A stretch of 64,000 nt of DNA from Ascochyta rabiei. Its lineage: Eukaryota > Ascomycota > Dothideomycetes > Pleosporales > Didymellaceae. The stretch covers positions 3,310,211 through 3,374,210 of the forward strand of contig NC_082405.1 of the NCBI RefSeq assembly GCF_004011695.2. Direction: 5' to 3'. Of this stretch, positions 1-13,600 are shown one piece after another. Both the position numbers and the translations under genes were made by a program. The notes beneath the pieces were generated by a model. The model did no database searches, was not told where the DNA came from, and worked only from the letters and a program-made list of their open reading frames with translations. Positions within the stretch are counted from its first letter, which is position 1. Every line of letters starts with the position of its first letter.

Positions 1-1640
1 GAACTAACCCTAGTAACTAAAGCATTACAATTGTTAAGAGCTAGTTAGTAGGCTAGAAGGCAGTTAGGCTAGTTATTCTGTTTAAAGTTAACTATAACCT
101 ATAGGACTGCCTACACCTCTTAGTTAGCCTACTCTGTCCCTCTGTCTGTCTAGAGGTAATAGGCTGTAGAGAGTAGCTGGTCTACCCCTATAAGGCTACA
201 CAGCGTTATCTAAAAATATCCTAGCTAGTCTAAGCTGCAGTCTAAGATTATAGAGCTAGGAAAGCCTTAGAACTGCTACTACGTGTTGTAGAAGACCTTA
301 GCGTAATATTCTGCAGTTATAGAAGTTATTACCTTAAGCTGCATATACTTAGAGAGGTAATCTGTAATAACTAAGAGATAGCGCAGTGCGTTCTTATTAG
401 CCTAAGGGAGGTTAACTATAAAGTCTATTAAAATCTAGGACTAAAAATAGTTAGTAATAGGTAATAGCTAGAGTAAGCCCTGCTGTTAGCGCTGTAACAC
501 GTGCGTGCTAAAATAGTAGCAGTTATAGACATAACACTAAACGTCCTATAACATCTCCTTCTAGTAGAAATTGCGTCTAATAATGTAGAATGTGGTGTTA
601 GTACCTAGATAGCCTGTTAGGTTAGATTTGTATGCCCTTTAGATTATTGTAGTTATAAGTAGCTTCTAATACAGAACCTATATAACTCTACGCTATAGTA
701 GTGTGCTATAAGCACTAAGCGTATAATCTGCAATTTTCGAAGTAGTCTTAGCCTTAGGAGGGAACTAGCAGGCCCTATTATAGATAGTAGACAGGCGCGC
801 TATATGCCCTGCGTCCTATTAAATGCCTTTATCCTACAGTAATTGCATATACGTGTCTATAAAAAGTAGGGGTGTACTAGGGCCTAGTGTAATAATTACT
901 AATACTAAAACTAGGGTTATTATCCTATAGGCCCCTCCTAACCTCCTATTATAGTCCTGTTCCTAGCAGCTTAGCACATCTAGTTAGGCTGCTTGGCGCC
1001 CTAGGCAGAAGCAAAGGTAGAAACAGAACTTTAACAGCTCCTCTGCCTATTAGTGCTGCTGCTTACTTAGCCTACGCGCTGTAGTAAAGTACTAGAGGTT
1101 CTTGTAGTTAGTTAGGATAGTAAACGGCCTAGCGACAGACCCTAATTTAGCTACCTAGACCCCTAGGCACTTTATAACAGCAGTTAACTCCTTATTATAG
1201 ATAGTGTAGTTCTATTATTCTGTTATAAGTGTAGTAGAGTAATATACTACTAGGCAAAGCACCTTCCTATACTATTAAGAAAGGCAGCCGCCTAGCGCCT
1301 TACTAGAGCAGTCTGCCTCTAATAGTGTTTCTTACTTAGGGTCCTACTAGGCTAGGACTAGTTCTGTTATAAATGCGTTCTTTAGCTAGTAGAACGCTGC
1401 GTCCTCCTCCTGCCCCTACCTAAACAGGATATCCTTCCCTGTAAGTTAATTAAGTAGGGTAGTAATATTAGAGAAGGCTAGGATAAAGTCCTAGTAGAAG
1501 TTAGTAAACTCTAGGAAACTGCAGACCCTACGTAAAGACTATAGGGCTTCCTAATTACAGATAGCCGTTAGGTAGACTATAGGGCGAGTTAGGTACTAAA
1601 AGGAAGAGGCACAGCTTAGTTAACAACAGAAAGCCTCCTA
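1..1640 (-). mobile_element. RIP-degraded Ty3/Gypsy retrotransposon pol (RT, RNase H, integrase)
   Basis: Read on the minus strand, pieces of a Gypsy polyprotein appear in the right order. Around 1540-1440 is the end of reverse transcriptase (SLRRVCSFLEFTNFY, then DFILAFSNITT after a stop), the usual 'V-x-SFLGF-x-NFYRRFI' block. Around 1115-960 is RNase H (NYKNL, YFTTARRLSKQQH, then a degraded RPG block ending LDVLSC), which matches the family's TDHKNLEYF...RPG...ADALSR. Around 540-390 is the start of the integrase core (IDFIVNLPLG). In-frame stops sit where the family has Trp, Arg, Lys or Gln, as expected from CpA-to-TpA mutation on both strands. The element runs off the left edge. I found no LTRs. 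It cannot be functional. Confidence 0.8.
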
Positions 1641-2380
1641 AAAAGCATGCTGACAGCACAAAGGTGCAAACTCTTATTACTAAGGACAAAGAGGACAGTA
1701 GTAATAGATATACTAATGCCTTTATACCGAGGATAAGAGACTAAAAACACATAGGCAAGGAATAAAAAGCCCTTAGATGTTACTTAGTTACTAGGTAAGG
1801 CGTAACTACTGTTGTTGTAGTGTTATATAGCCGGCGCTTTTTATGCTTTAGAGCTGTACACTAGATATTACTACATCTCTATTAAGCTATACTAGATACT
1901 TACTAGAGTACTAGATATATAAGACTTATAGGACCTATAGAGGATATAGACATTCCTAGAATCTACTAAAGTACCTTAAACACAGAACTCTTTTTACAGC
2001 GCTTATATCTTGTAGAAGCTATACCTTTGTAGAATTTATATAGTAAGCCTACGCACCCTATAAGCATACGTGTTTACAGACTAATATACTAGATAGATCC
2101 TAATTAGACCTACCTAGCAACGCGTTAAGCAGGCTAGAGCTTAGTAACGCGTTAAGAGCCTATATACAGACCACTACAGCGTATATAAACAACTCTCGCA
2201 CTTACGTTAAACACTCTATTGCAAATCTTTACGCGTATACACATACACACACACACACACAACAATAATTTTATTATTAGTAACTATAGTTAGTCTAATA
2301 CACGCAATAAATCTTAAGCATACAGAGATTAGAGTAAGTTAGTAGGTCCTAAGCTTAGTAGTTGAATTAGGTCTAACATA
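1641..2380. other. AT-rich RIP DNA without recognisable genes
   Basis: TA-rich sequence full of stop codons in all frames. It holds a short (CA)n microsatellite at about 2244-2262 and an imperfect palindrome at 2090-2117 followed by two AACGCGTT words. No coding signal was recognised. Confidence 0.6.
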
Positions 2381-3560
2381 ACACACAGATGCAACGTAGT
2401 CTTATAGAGATAGCACAGTTCTACAGCTCTAACATGCATAAACTAGTTCTGTAGCTCCTTAAGTAGGGTAAGACAAGCCTAATCTATATATTAACAAGGC
2501 ATACGCTTACTAATTTAGTTATTAATATAAAAGAAGATAAGCTATAAGGCAGCTACTATAGTGTAAAGATAAAGAAGGTATATAATAAGTTTAGCTACCC
2601 GTAAGCTATAGATATAGACGCTGCTATCTAGAATATACGCTATAGCTTACTTACATACAGTATAAGTACTTACTTTATTAGATAAGAATTGTCCTTACTG
2701 CCTAGCTTAAGTACCTCTTGCCTAAAGTTAATGCTTAGAAGACACTAGTTGTAATTTGTAAGCAGGGTTAGTATACACTTCTAGGCTTAACGCATATACA
2801 CTAACAGAAAGCTAGTTATTAAACAGAACTAGTCTATTATTAGCAACTGTGCTGCAGAGGTTAAAGACCACCACTTAGTAACTAGAAACAATAGCGACAG
2901 CAATACTAAGGGTACTAACAACAACAGTAATAACTTATTCTAAGTAAACAACAATAACAACAGTAATAAAAGTAACAGCAAAGAAGTTAAGGTAGAAGAA
3001 GAGCTAGTGCAGAACGTGCCTACTTAGGTAAAGCTAGTTGTTAGCGCACCTAACACCCTAAGGTTGTTTAAGAACTCTACCACCTATAATAGCATGTCGC
3101 CTAGTAACAAGCTAGCCTTCTTAGCAGCTATGAACACTAGTTATCGCTTATTGTCTCCTAGTCTTACTTGCCCTGCACTGCTAACTACTATTAGAGAGGC
3201 TATGCGCAACGTGCTTACAAACACAACACTACCTAAGGCTGCTACTCTTACTTAGCAGTTAACGCCTTTACGTACTTCTAGGGCTACTACTACTACCTAG
3301 CAGGTTACGCCTTTACGTTCTATTAAGGGAGCTACTTCTGCTTAGCAGGCTACTATCCCTTCTTAGCTAACAACCCCTTTAGCTTGTGCTAAGCGTGTCT
3401 GCAGTAATAGTACGCCCACATTAAGTAACAAGAAGCAGAAGCAAGCAAATATATCTAAGCGTTTAGTTAAGTTATTATCTACTACAGCTAATTAGGGTAC
3501 CTAGCGCATCCTAACAGCACGTAACCTTCTCTAACGCTAGGCTTAGAAGGTATAGCCTAG
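2380..3560 (+). pseudogene. RIP-mutated protein-coding relic, unknown family
   Basis: One plus-strand frame stays readable for about 390 codons if TAG and TAA are read as mutated Gln or Trp codons. The middle (about 2850-3010) is rich in Asn, Ser and Lys, and the following 200 bp (3064-3255) is open and Ser/Thr/Leu-rich. The C-terminal part has a basic patch (SNKKQKQ, ISKRLVK). I recognise no domain. It may be a retroelement ORF or a repeated host gene hit by RIP; the consistent frame is the only evidence for coding origin. Confidence 0.4.
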
Positions 3561-6500
3561 TACATGTGTTAGGTATTAATTAATTAGGCAAGTATCTGCT
3601 TAGGGTTTAATAAGACATGTCTTTAATATGCACATTTATGTAAGGTCTGTTTTAAATAAGTAGATAACTGCTGTAACTATAGTTATTTAAAATAAAATCT
3701 TATATAACACTCTTCTATAACTACTTTATTTAAATGCAGTAATATCTTTATTAGTTAACGCAATTAAAGCATTCTTAACACACTAGGTTGTAAAGGCCAC
3801 TTAAAAAGCCACCTTATTGCCACAATTTAGATTATTACTGTCCTTGTAAGGCCTTCTTAAGCTTACGTACAATAGCTAATACCTTAGTAGTGTTTTCTTC
3901 CTTAAAGTATAACTGCAATCCTTCTGTATTAACTAACTTTTTATCTGCGCTGTTGCACACAGAGGCAGCGCAAGCACTACTTAATAACTGTTTCCTAGGG
4001 TTTAAGCTTGCAATCTGCATAGGAGATAGAGTAGCTTCCTTTGCTGCGCTGTTTTCTACTAACTCTGCTGTAGAGAAACTAAGGGACCCTGTGTACTCTT
4101 AGTAAATAATCTATATCTGTGTTGTTACTAATAGTTTAACTTACGCTTTTAAAGCTCTAGAAGAGTATCTATTTGCTGATTTTGTATTATCTTATTAAAC
4201 TGTGTCTAGAAACTCTGCAATTAAAGTTAGTCTACTGTATTTGTAGTAGCGCTACCTACTAGACATATGTACCTTACTAGACATATCCTTTATCTATTAG
4301 TAATTTACACCTTATAGCAATAGAGTATCTTACCTTTTACGCTATGTTACTAGAAGCTCTTTTTGTGTAGATAGAAAGCGTAAGGTTAAGCGCGCAGTAG
4401 TAAAACAAGAGCATACAGATTTAATGCTAAGACTTAGTAGGCAGGTGCTGGTACTAGTAAAACTTAGGCGCTCCTAACTATAACCTCTCTATTAAACCTG
4501 TATACAGCACTACTATGTCTTACGCATTTATCCTATATAACAGCAAAGATGCTAACGCAGATATACAGCGCCTGTAATCTACCCTACTCTATAGTAGACG
4601 TGTTATTAGTGTTATTAGGGCTAGTGCGTTAGCGTTATGCGGTAGTAAGTAGAACCTACAGGCACTAGCATGTCTAGTTCTAGCTGTTAACTTAATCTTT
4701 ACAGTTAGCACTTTTTAAGGTCTAGAATTAACTATATTTTAATTAGAAGGATAACCTATAATGTCTAAAGCTGTCTACTATAACAGGGACTAGCTTAAGT
4801 AACACTACTAACTAATACGCAACATCTGCACTGCATTAGCGTTAGCGCGCCTATCGCTCTTCTATTAAATGTTTAATAGACTAGCTAAACAAGAGAGGCT
4901 TCTTTATCTATTTATATAAAACATTAATAGTCTTAAAGATTACCTAGCGTTCCTTTACACTAACTAACCCTTAAGAAACTACATTAAGACTATACTAAAC
5001 TTTTCTAAGCTGCATAGTAATGCTAACTAGGAGTATTACGTTAATTATTAGCAAATGTTAAATATTTGTTTAGGCCGCTACGTTAGTAGTTATCTTCCTG
5101 CCTGCCTAGACTACAAGGACAGAATTAAGCAGGAGGTAAGAGAGGAGAATAAGAGGAAGAACTAGACGCTAGGTATACTTAGACTATAGGTGCTACTATA
5201 TAACAATATACAGAAGAACAGACTATAGTTATCTAAGCTTAGGGAAGTACAGGTACGCATGTTAAATTTATATCTAGATCTGTTAATTATAGGAGGAATA
5301 TTGTTAAGTAAAGACGTCTTAGGCGCGCTAGAGCTTATAAGGTCTCTATCTAAAGTTGTCTAAGAGCACAGTGGATTAACAGTATAGGTAAACAAGGAGG
5401 TACTAAGGCAAAAGTGTTAGTCTTTCTTTAATATTGTTATTAAAGGTACATGCAACTAATTTGTAATAGAAACAGGTCTTATATAGATTTTTAGAATGTG
5501 TAGATATAGATTAGTGTGCTAGTTACGTATATAAGATATTAATGCGCTAGTAACTAACATAGTAAACATTTAAGCCTATATTACGCAGAGTTGCTTAATT
5601 AATTAGAAAAAAAGAAACGCTAGTGATCTAGTGACTGTTTGTATGAACTGTGGAGTTAAGTAAGCTAGATAGGTCTTAATCAGATCTATCTAGACGCCTA
5701 CCTTAATGTGCTATGTAAACTAAACTTAGTAGCTGCACTTAACTTCTACCTAACGTGTCTGCATTTCAACTATACAATCTTTAATCTATGTTATGCTGGA
5801 ACTTAAGCTAATATAAAGACTGTTAAGACTAAGAGTGTTACGCAGCTTCCTGCGGATATCTATAGTGTAGACAGCAGCATCTAAATCTAACCTAAAGTGC
5901 GTGTCTAATACGTGTTCTGTAAGAACTTCTATGCTTAGGAACTAGAGCACTATCTAGTAGCTAAGGTTCTAATAGGGCTCTATAAAGTCAGCGCATGTCT
6001 CTATAAATTTAGAATATAGGTATGTTGTACACGCAACGCCTATGTTCTAGGCAATCCTACGTTAAATGTTAGTACTAGGACTATGTACCCTTATAATATA
6101 CTTACTAATTAATATTAGTATCTGTAAACATAAACACAGCAATCTAGCCTAGATACTAGACTAGGACCTACAGGCAATATGCCCTTACTTGCTGTTTCTT
6201 AATGTAGGCAAGGACCTTAACTAAGTTGCTGTCGTCTACACCTTAGATGCTCTTTACTTTACAGGAGTCTCTCTTACAACCCTAAATGTTATTAAGTACG
6301 CGTGTTGCAACCTACTTACCTCTAGGAGGTAGACCCTTCTTTGTTAGTTAGTATATTTACTGCTCTTGTGTACAAAGCTCTTAATATGTATCCTAGCACA
6401 CTACACTACTAATATTGTAGAACACTGCATAATACAGATTAGTATTACTGTCTGTAGACTCTTAAGCTATGTGCATAAAAGAGTACGCGTACAACCTAGT

Positions 6501-7528
6501 AGCAGTATTGTTGTTATAAGACATAACTGCCTTAGCATACCTATCTAGGTTTACTAAAGGCTGCGTAAGGACAGTTAGCCTATTGTTCTACTTAAGTAGT
6601 AACCTGTTAACTCGCTGTACTCTATAAGACAAGAATGCTCTCTATAGTAACTTTACGTCTTATAGTATACTGTGCTTAACAAGTAGGCCTAGGGTGTACT
6701 GCTTGTTGTCTTCTATAACATATGCTTGAATAGTAACGCCTATTAGAAGAATAATGTTGTCCTTAAACTTGGCAGCAACCTTATTTCACTAATTAACATT
6801 ACGCTTGTAGTTAATTCCTATAGTAAAGGGAGGGAATATTTAATAAGTTAGCATGCTATAGATCTCTATACTTATATAGCTAGTGTTTACAAACTTACTA
6901 TAGATTAACTAGCAACTACGTTCCTCTTCTGCGTTATTATCTTTAAAGTTAACTAAATTTGTAAGCATTAAATCTTAGTTAAGATACATAAGGGAACCTA
7001 CTCCTAGGCAGAGTGCCTGTACTAGCCATTAGCAGGATGTCTAGATTAGGTAGTAGTGCTTACACCTCCTAAGCCTAGGTAAAGCTAAATAAGAGAAGAT
7101 ATAAAGCTAGCACACGCTACTACTCTGCTGTGTAGGATTAGACCTACTTACTTAGATCTTTAAGAGTCTTAATATTAATTAGCGTGTAACTAGAGAGTAA
7201 TAGAGGTAAGCATGCTTACTAAAATCTACTATGCAGTAAGGTAAGCAGGAAGAGTGTCCTAGCTAGTTAACAGTAGTGCAAAGTATATTACCTACTACTG
7301 CCTAGGCCTATCTCTAATATCTATTATATAAGCATTATTAGTAGTTAATACACTAAGAGTGGTTGTGTCTGTAGGCGTAACACAAGCTAGTAACTCTAGT
7401 TAGGTAAGCTTGTGCTTTCTGCGTCCTACAATTTAATAATTATAACGCTTCTTTAATAGTAATCTTAACTTAGAAGGTTTATTTATTAAGCTTAATTTAC
7501 GTACTATATTTTAAGAAATTGCAAAGTA
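3561..7528. other. AT-rich RIP DNA, no identifiable gene
   Basis: Continuous TA-rich sequence with stops every few codons in every frame and strong over-use of CTA, TAG, TTA and TAA. Short readable stretches exist (for example 3890-4102 and 6366-6548) but have no recognisable motif. A palindrome of the recurrent type lies at 5666-5692. Probably several old transposons beyond recognition by eye. Confidence 0.6.
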
Positions 7529-7962
7529 ACGTACTCTACGGTCGAGCGGATTACACAGTCGAGCGGATCACTTAAAACCCTACCAAAATTGTCCAAAACC
7601 ACAACGCTTTATTTCAACAACCACGCAATAAAATCTTTTTAAAATCTCAGAATAGTATTGCATAGCTACTAGTAATTACATACCTAGGTTTCAGCTTTAT
7701 AGCTATAATAGTTATAGAAATAGCCTGCAAATTGTGCTGAACACCCCTTTTAAACAGTAATCGCTTAATAACTTCTGTGTTATAGATTCTAGCAATCTAA
7801 AACTTTTAAATACTATTATTTATATTAGTGCAGCCCTGTCCTGAATATTGTAGAAGATTTTATTGCGTGGTTGTTGAGATAAAGGGTTCTGGTTTTAGGC
7901 AATTTTGGTAGGGTTTTAAGTGATCCGCTCGACCGTGTAATCCGCTCGACCGTGGAGTACGT
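7529..7962. mobile_element. 434-bp non-autonomous TIR element (MITE) with TA duplication
   Basis: Terminal inverted repeats of about 115 bp (7529-7645 and 7846-7962) begin with ACGTACTC and are followed by a GTCGAGCGGAT word that occurs twice within each arm. TA lies immediately outside on both sides (7527-7528 and 7963-7964). The interior is about 200 bp and codes for nothing. TA duplications and long TIRs fit the Tc1/mariner-pogo (Fot1-like) superfamily. The arms keep many GC bases while the flanks are RIP-degraded, so the insertion may be younger than the surrounding decay, or a single copy escaped RIP. Confidence 0.85.
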
Positions 7963-8178
7963 TATATAATTGTACAACAATAGTAGGGCTAGTCCCTTAA
8001 TGTTAGCGACAACATAAAGCCTGCACGTACTACTTATGCTAAATAGGTCTAGCACAGACCTAACTAGGTAACGCGTTGCACAATTTGCGCTAGCAAGGCA
8101 GAAATAAGAAACAATAACTAAGCAGCTTACCTAACTCTTGCCTTTTCTATCCTACACTACTACAGTTGTTCTACCTAC
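7963..8178. other. AT-rich spacer
   Basis: No gene seen. It contains the inverted pair TAGGTCT/AGACCTA near 8044-8062 followed by AACGCGTT, like the sequence near 2100. Confidence 0.5.
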
Positions 8179-9500
8179 ATGTCTTCCTCTAAGCCTACTA
8201 TAGATAGTAGCGTTTTCCTTAGAGATAATGCTGAGCGTGTCTTATTTGACAACAACAGCTAGCTAGACTCTACTAAGCTTGTTATGAACAAGCAGGCATA
8301 GCTCTAGAAGGCTGTAGACTAGGAAGTACGTAAGTACACCCCTAAGTAAACAAAGGCTATTATTAACAAGATAGCAGAAGTACGCATAATTATAACTAAG
8401 CCTCTGTTACTACACTAATATTTACACAGCTCCTTATTTATATGCGCGTGTTAATTAAGGCCCTTACTAAGAAGCATAGTCTTCTAATCTACTTAGTTGC
8501 TATGTTGCACCTTATTACGTGCAAATTAATTATAATAGGTAATAAGAATAATTACTTTACCTATAAGAACACGCAGATAAAGGCTGCATAGATGCTAGTA
8601 GACTAGATTATTACCTAGGCTACCGCTGACAACCTTGTAAGGCTCTTAAGTAGCCCTAGTAACTTAGCCCTCTTCTAGGAGACACTTGCAAACTTAAAGC
8701 CTACCTTAAGTCTTACTAATACTGTCTAGGAGATAATTAACAACAAAGAAGAAGGTGACTTTTCTAACTATAACCTGGACAACGTCTATTAATCTTCTGT
8801 AAGGGTAACTATTAGCTTAGGTATTAAGACGCCGGTTATAGCGTACAGTAATAAGATTACTACTACTAACATGTTTAAGTATAAGAAGCGTGTTTTTAAA
8901 CTACTAACTACAATACAGTATATTAAACTAGCTAGCAACGTTAAAGTTAAGGTTTCTGCAACTAAGGCTACCTCTATTACTAACTTTATGTTCTCTATAT
9001 TAGACGTGTCTAGTGCAAGACAGATACGTAATATTATTAACACCTTTAACAGAGATAGATCTAAGCATTACTACTAGATTAAGGCACTTTAGATAAGCAA
9101 GTTGTAGGTAAAGAACAAACCTGTTAACAGAGCAATTAAGCAATTCTACATTACCTTCTCTAAAGTTAGTAACCTAACAGCCCTAAAGATGCGCACTGCC
9201 CTATTAGAGTACATCTTTGTTAAAAACGCACTTAACCACCACATTGCTATTAAGGCTATTAAGTTAATTGTCCTTACTAAAAACAGGAATCTAGAGGCTA
9301 TTAAAAAGAGGTTCAATCTAATAACGTTAAGCAGCTGTGGCAATAATCTGCTCTTTAAGTAGGTTGCTGCTGCACTTAAGCTACGCTTATTAGTGTAGTA
9401 GGCAAAGAAGCATATAAAGCTCGCTAACTACTACTACAAGTTTGCTACTGCCTTTCCTGCCCTTCTGCTCCTCTAGCCTCTTAGTTTGCACAACAAGTAA
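8179..9500 (+). pseudogene. RIP-mutated coding relic, unknown family
   Basis: A methionine at 8179 opens about 75 codons (MSSSKPTIDSSVFLRDNAER...). After a frame change near 8400 a second plus-strand frame continues from about 8442 to 9500, around 350 codons. Almost all its interruptions are TAG. It is rich in Lys, Asn, Ile and Leu, and the residues near 9150-9350 look helical and basic. The frame change could be an old intron or an indel. I recognise no catalytic motif. Confidence 0.4.
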
Positions 9501-10269
9501 GTAAACCCCTCTGTTACCTTAAAGTTTCTATTACTAATACTGTAATAGAATAGCTAAGATTAACAGTATGTACCTTATTGCTGGCATAGACACATTTATA
9601 AGAAACATCCCTTAGGAACTAGATGCGCCTATAAAAAACATAGCTACTTACCTCTGTACAGACTTAGATAACAGTATACTTACTCTTAATAGTTACAGCC
9701 TTAGGATTAAAATTATTACTATTAATTGTGTAGCAGGCAGTGCTGCTTACGTCCCCTTTAAGAACATTCTAACATAAGTTAAGGGCGTGTACAGTACTAG
9801 AGATGCCAACAGTATTAATAAAGAGATAGAAGATACAGACAATGCCTAGGGTATAAGTAATTATAGTAGGTATAGCAGGGCATATAGAATTACTAAACAC
9901 TAGTTTAACTAACGTACAGTATAACTATAGTTACAGTTACTTTATATACAGTAATAAGAGTTAGATACTATTACTACTAAATAGTAAAATAGTTACTATT
10001 GTTTTACAAAATTTTAGTATATATAAACGCTAATATATCTACGTATTAATTTTAGCTTTGTTGTAATAAAAAGCTAGAAGGGTCTGTGTAAGACCTATAT
10101 ATCGTGTTCTCGCCTACGCGTTATAGCAGCGCCTTAATTTACATCCCCTTAACCCCTCTACACTATACGCCTTCCCTTTATAAACACTTCTAGCGTAACT
10201 ACTTATATTTAACTAAGTTTTAGTATACCTACACTATAATACACTCTAATTAATTCTGTTTTATTATAT
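9501..10269. other. AT-rich spacer
   Basis: TA-rich, stop-dense sequence; no recognisable coding or structural feature. Confidence 0.5.
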
Positions 10270-10630
10270 AAGGCACCTGTTGCGTAGCTTACACCAGCAA
10301 TACAACTGTTAGCGTTTACTGCCTAGTCTGCCTTAAGAACCTACACCTAGTTAAGAATGTTAATAAGGATAATACTAAGTAAGAAGTGCTGTAGATTATT
10401 AACTGTAGGTATCTAGTTTGCTTAGGCTGCTTAAATACCTATGTTAAGACTTATAACTACTGCCCTATCTGCAGGTCTGTCCTTTTTAAAGCTAACAGCA
10501 AACATAACAAAGATAACACTAATGCAATAGAGATACTGGTATTGCTTGTTTCTACTACTCCTATTGCTGAGCTTGCTACTGCTATACAAGATAGGGTCTC
10601 TAGTGCTAAGAAGCTTATAAGATTTAAATG
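10270..10630 (+). pseudogene. RING-finger (C3HC4-like) gene relic
   Basis: One frame contains YCLVCLKN near 10318, then after two TAG interruptions INCRYLVCLGCLNTYV, then YNYCPICRSVLF near 10480. This is the spacing of a RING domain: C-x2-C, C-x-H-x3-C-x2-C, C-P-x-C. The expected zinc-binding His reads Tyr, which is CAC-to-TAT-type decay in line with RIP. RING domains bind E2 enzymes in ubiquitin transfer. The flanking protein is too damaged to identify, so whether this was a host gene or transposon cargo is unknown. Confidence 0.6.
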
Positions 10631-13600
10631 CTAACTCTTATAGAGCTAGTATTAGGGCATGTAGCTAGTTTAAAGCTTATAAAGACCTTTACAAAATATT
10701 AGTAAAATACTTAGCTAGGTACAATGTTTATATGTAGTTAGTGCTTATATTAGCTAATAATTATTCCCTAGTATATAAACTTAGAAAGAAGACTAACCTC
10801 TATATCTATAGTGTACTACAAATTAAGTTTGCATAAGGACAAGCCCGCTCCTTACTTCCCTACCTGCTTGCTGTCCTGTACAGCAGGGCGTCTAGTAATA
10901 AGAGTTAGAGGGCATAATACTAGAGCAGCGTGTACGCTAGAAGGTAACATATAGTTTGTAATAATAAGTAGTGTTAGTCTATAGCACATATGTTCCTATC
11001 TTAATAAAGAACGTAGCACATAGTATATACACTCTAATAATCTTTAAGTATATTATACATCTTACCTATATCTAATACTTAAGACTACCTATTACAGGCA
11101 CTAGACAGTTTAACGCTGAACTTTCTGCTGTGTAGGACGCTACTTCTCTACACTCTACACAGCCCTGTTTGTTAAGCACACTACTACTCTAACTACGTTT
11201 AACTTGCTACTATACTCTGTGTTAGGTAGTCTATATAATACTGCCCTAGGCGCCTACCTAGGGTCCTAGACAAACTATAAGCCTGCACCTAATTTACTAC
11301 ACTAACTAACCCTACCTACTAGCAGTGCGATATGCGCCCTAGCTGCACATTAAGCTACCTGTCTCTGTCTACCACCTTACATTTATACTGTAGCTGCTGC
11401 AGCTACTACGCTATAAGCGCGCCTACTGCTACAACCTTAAGCTTGTCTACGTGTAGGTTAATAATATAATAAATATCCTTCTATATACAGTAATGTGTTA
11501 TAAAAGAGATTCTTACATAGACTACAATTTAAATTTTAGAAGAGAGGGTAAGAAGGGTTAGTTGTTAGCAGTTAATTGCGTAGATTTTGTAGCAGACATT
11601 TATTAAAATAATAAGAAAGTTTATTATAGCTGAATTGCAGTAGCACTAGTTAGGTTTGCGCTGGAATATTTACGTTGTTAAGGGTCTAAAGGTTGGCGCG
11701 CGTAGACCTGTGACTTTAGCACTACTTTATAGCTAGATAGATCTACGCAGGACCTATCTAAACCGCGCCTGCGCATAACTATTGCCAGACCCCTACTAAC
11801 AACATTTTTACTAGGCGCAGGCCTATACAACACATCCTTATAACTGCTAGGGCATCTACAATAGTGTAGTCTTAGTTTTTTTCTAGGCGCGCATCTATAT
11901 AACTGCCTTGTTGTACAGTTATAATATAAACTTAGTAGCTTACAGTTACGTATAGTAAGTACGCGTTTACTATAAAACTAACGCACGCTAATCTTAATAG
12001 GAAACAATCTACTTACTGTGCGTAAATCTAAGACATTATAAGTATGTTAGATACCTACCCTTAAAAGCCAGCTACAAAATGTAGTTAATGTAAACCTATT
12101 AACAGGTACACGCCTCTTACGCCAGGGCAAGTGTAGAACAACCTAGGCATTCTACCACAGCACTATAATTACAGTAGCAACACTAACTACAAATTTAATA
12201 ACTTCCTACATAATGCAAAGAAGGCATTAATTACTCTACATAAAGATAAACCTTATAGTAACACGTTTTATAAGAACAAAGAGATCCCTATAGCTAGTAT
12301 AGATGTTTAGCTGTTAAACAATCTATAAACAGAGGTAAAGAATTAGGATAATAATTAAGAGGCTTATAGTTAGATAATCTTGAAATTTATAAAGTCTATT
12401 ACTAGCTAACTTTTAAGTAATAGTTTAGACATGAATTACAGAGTGTGCAACTAGAGTTGTTTTAACATTAATACTTAGCTAGTTAAGAACAGCTAATAAG
12501 GAATCTTCGGGCAGACGCTCCTATTGCTGCTAGCTGTTGCCCTACAGCAAACACAGACCTTACTAGTCTCTATCCCTCTGCTCTATTAGAGTACACACGC
12601 GCGCTGTTCGCCTATCTAATTAACAACGCTAACAATACTGTTGCTAAACAGCCTGTTAGGAGTAAGAGCGTTAGCTACTGCTTAAGCTAGATTAACTGCT
12701 AACTGTATTGCTTGTAGTTATAGCTACAATGTCTTTATACACGTGCAGAATCCACTAACACTAGCTTCCTCTTCTTAGCCTAGAGAGTCTGGTGTTAAGC
12801 ATACTGATACTGGCAGCAGAGAAGAGTTAAGCACAAACAAAAGCAAGTAGACCAGCAAAACCCTATATTGTAAGCAGAATAATATGCAAAAGGAGTTATA
12901 CACAGTTAGGGAATTAGCTTCTTAGTTATTAAGTAAGTCGCACTCTAGGAAAAGACACTAACACGCTGATTTGTTATGCTCTTTACCTAAAGCACTATTG
13001 TAGTTACGCTCCTTAACACGTACAAGTCCTACGTTACACATACTAGGTAATAACAACAATAGTAGCTAGTACTACTTAAGCAGCAGTAATAAGAGGTCTT
13101 TATTCTATGCACTAAGCAACAACAATAAAAACAATTATAACAGTAATTCTTTAACATAAGGAACTGCAACTCTGTTGCATTTAGTTGTTTCACCTCTTTA
13201 AGAACTAGAGCTACCTTTTAACACGTCCCTTCTATTAACAGGGAGTCTAATAGTTACGCAAGTTGCAGTATAGAAGCCTAGTAACCTTCTACTAAACAAC
13301 GTAGTAGAGGGTAATTAACTGCAACTACTCTACAGTAATGTACTAGAAGGTAAAACAGTTAAGATATTCTACTACAAACGCAGCGTCCTCTACCTTTGCG
13401 CACTTAGTATTTAGCTCTTAAAGAATAAGACGCGGAGTAATATAGTAGTTAGAGTTGTTTGCTTAAAGCTTATCCTATACAGTATATTATTCCCTAAGTA
13501 GGTTGTTATAGCTGTCTATAGAACTAACTTAAACTTCTACGTTTACCCCTATAATATAGAAGGCCGACGCATAGAAGGGAACTAGGCTTCAAGCGCAAAT

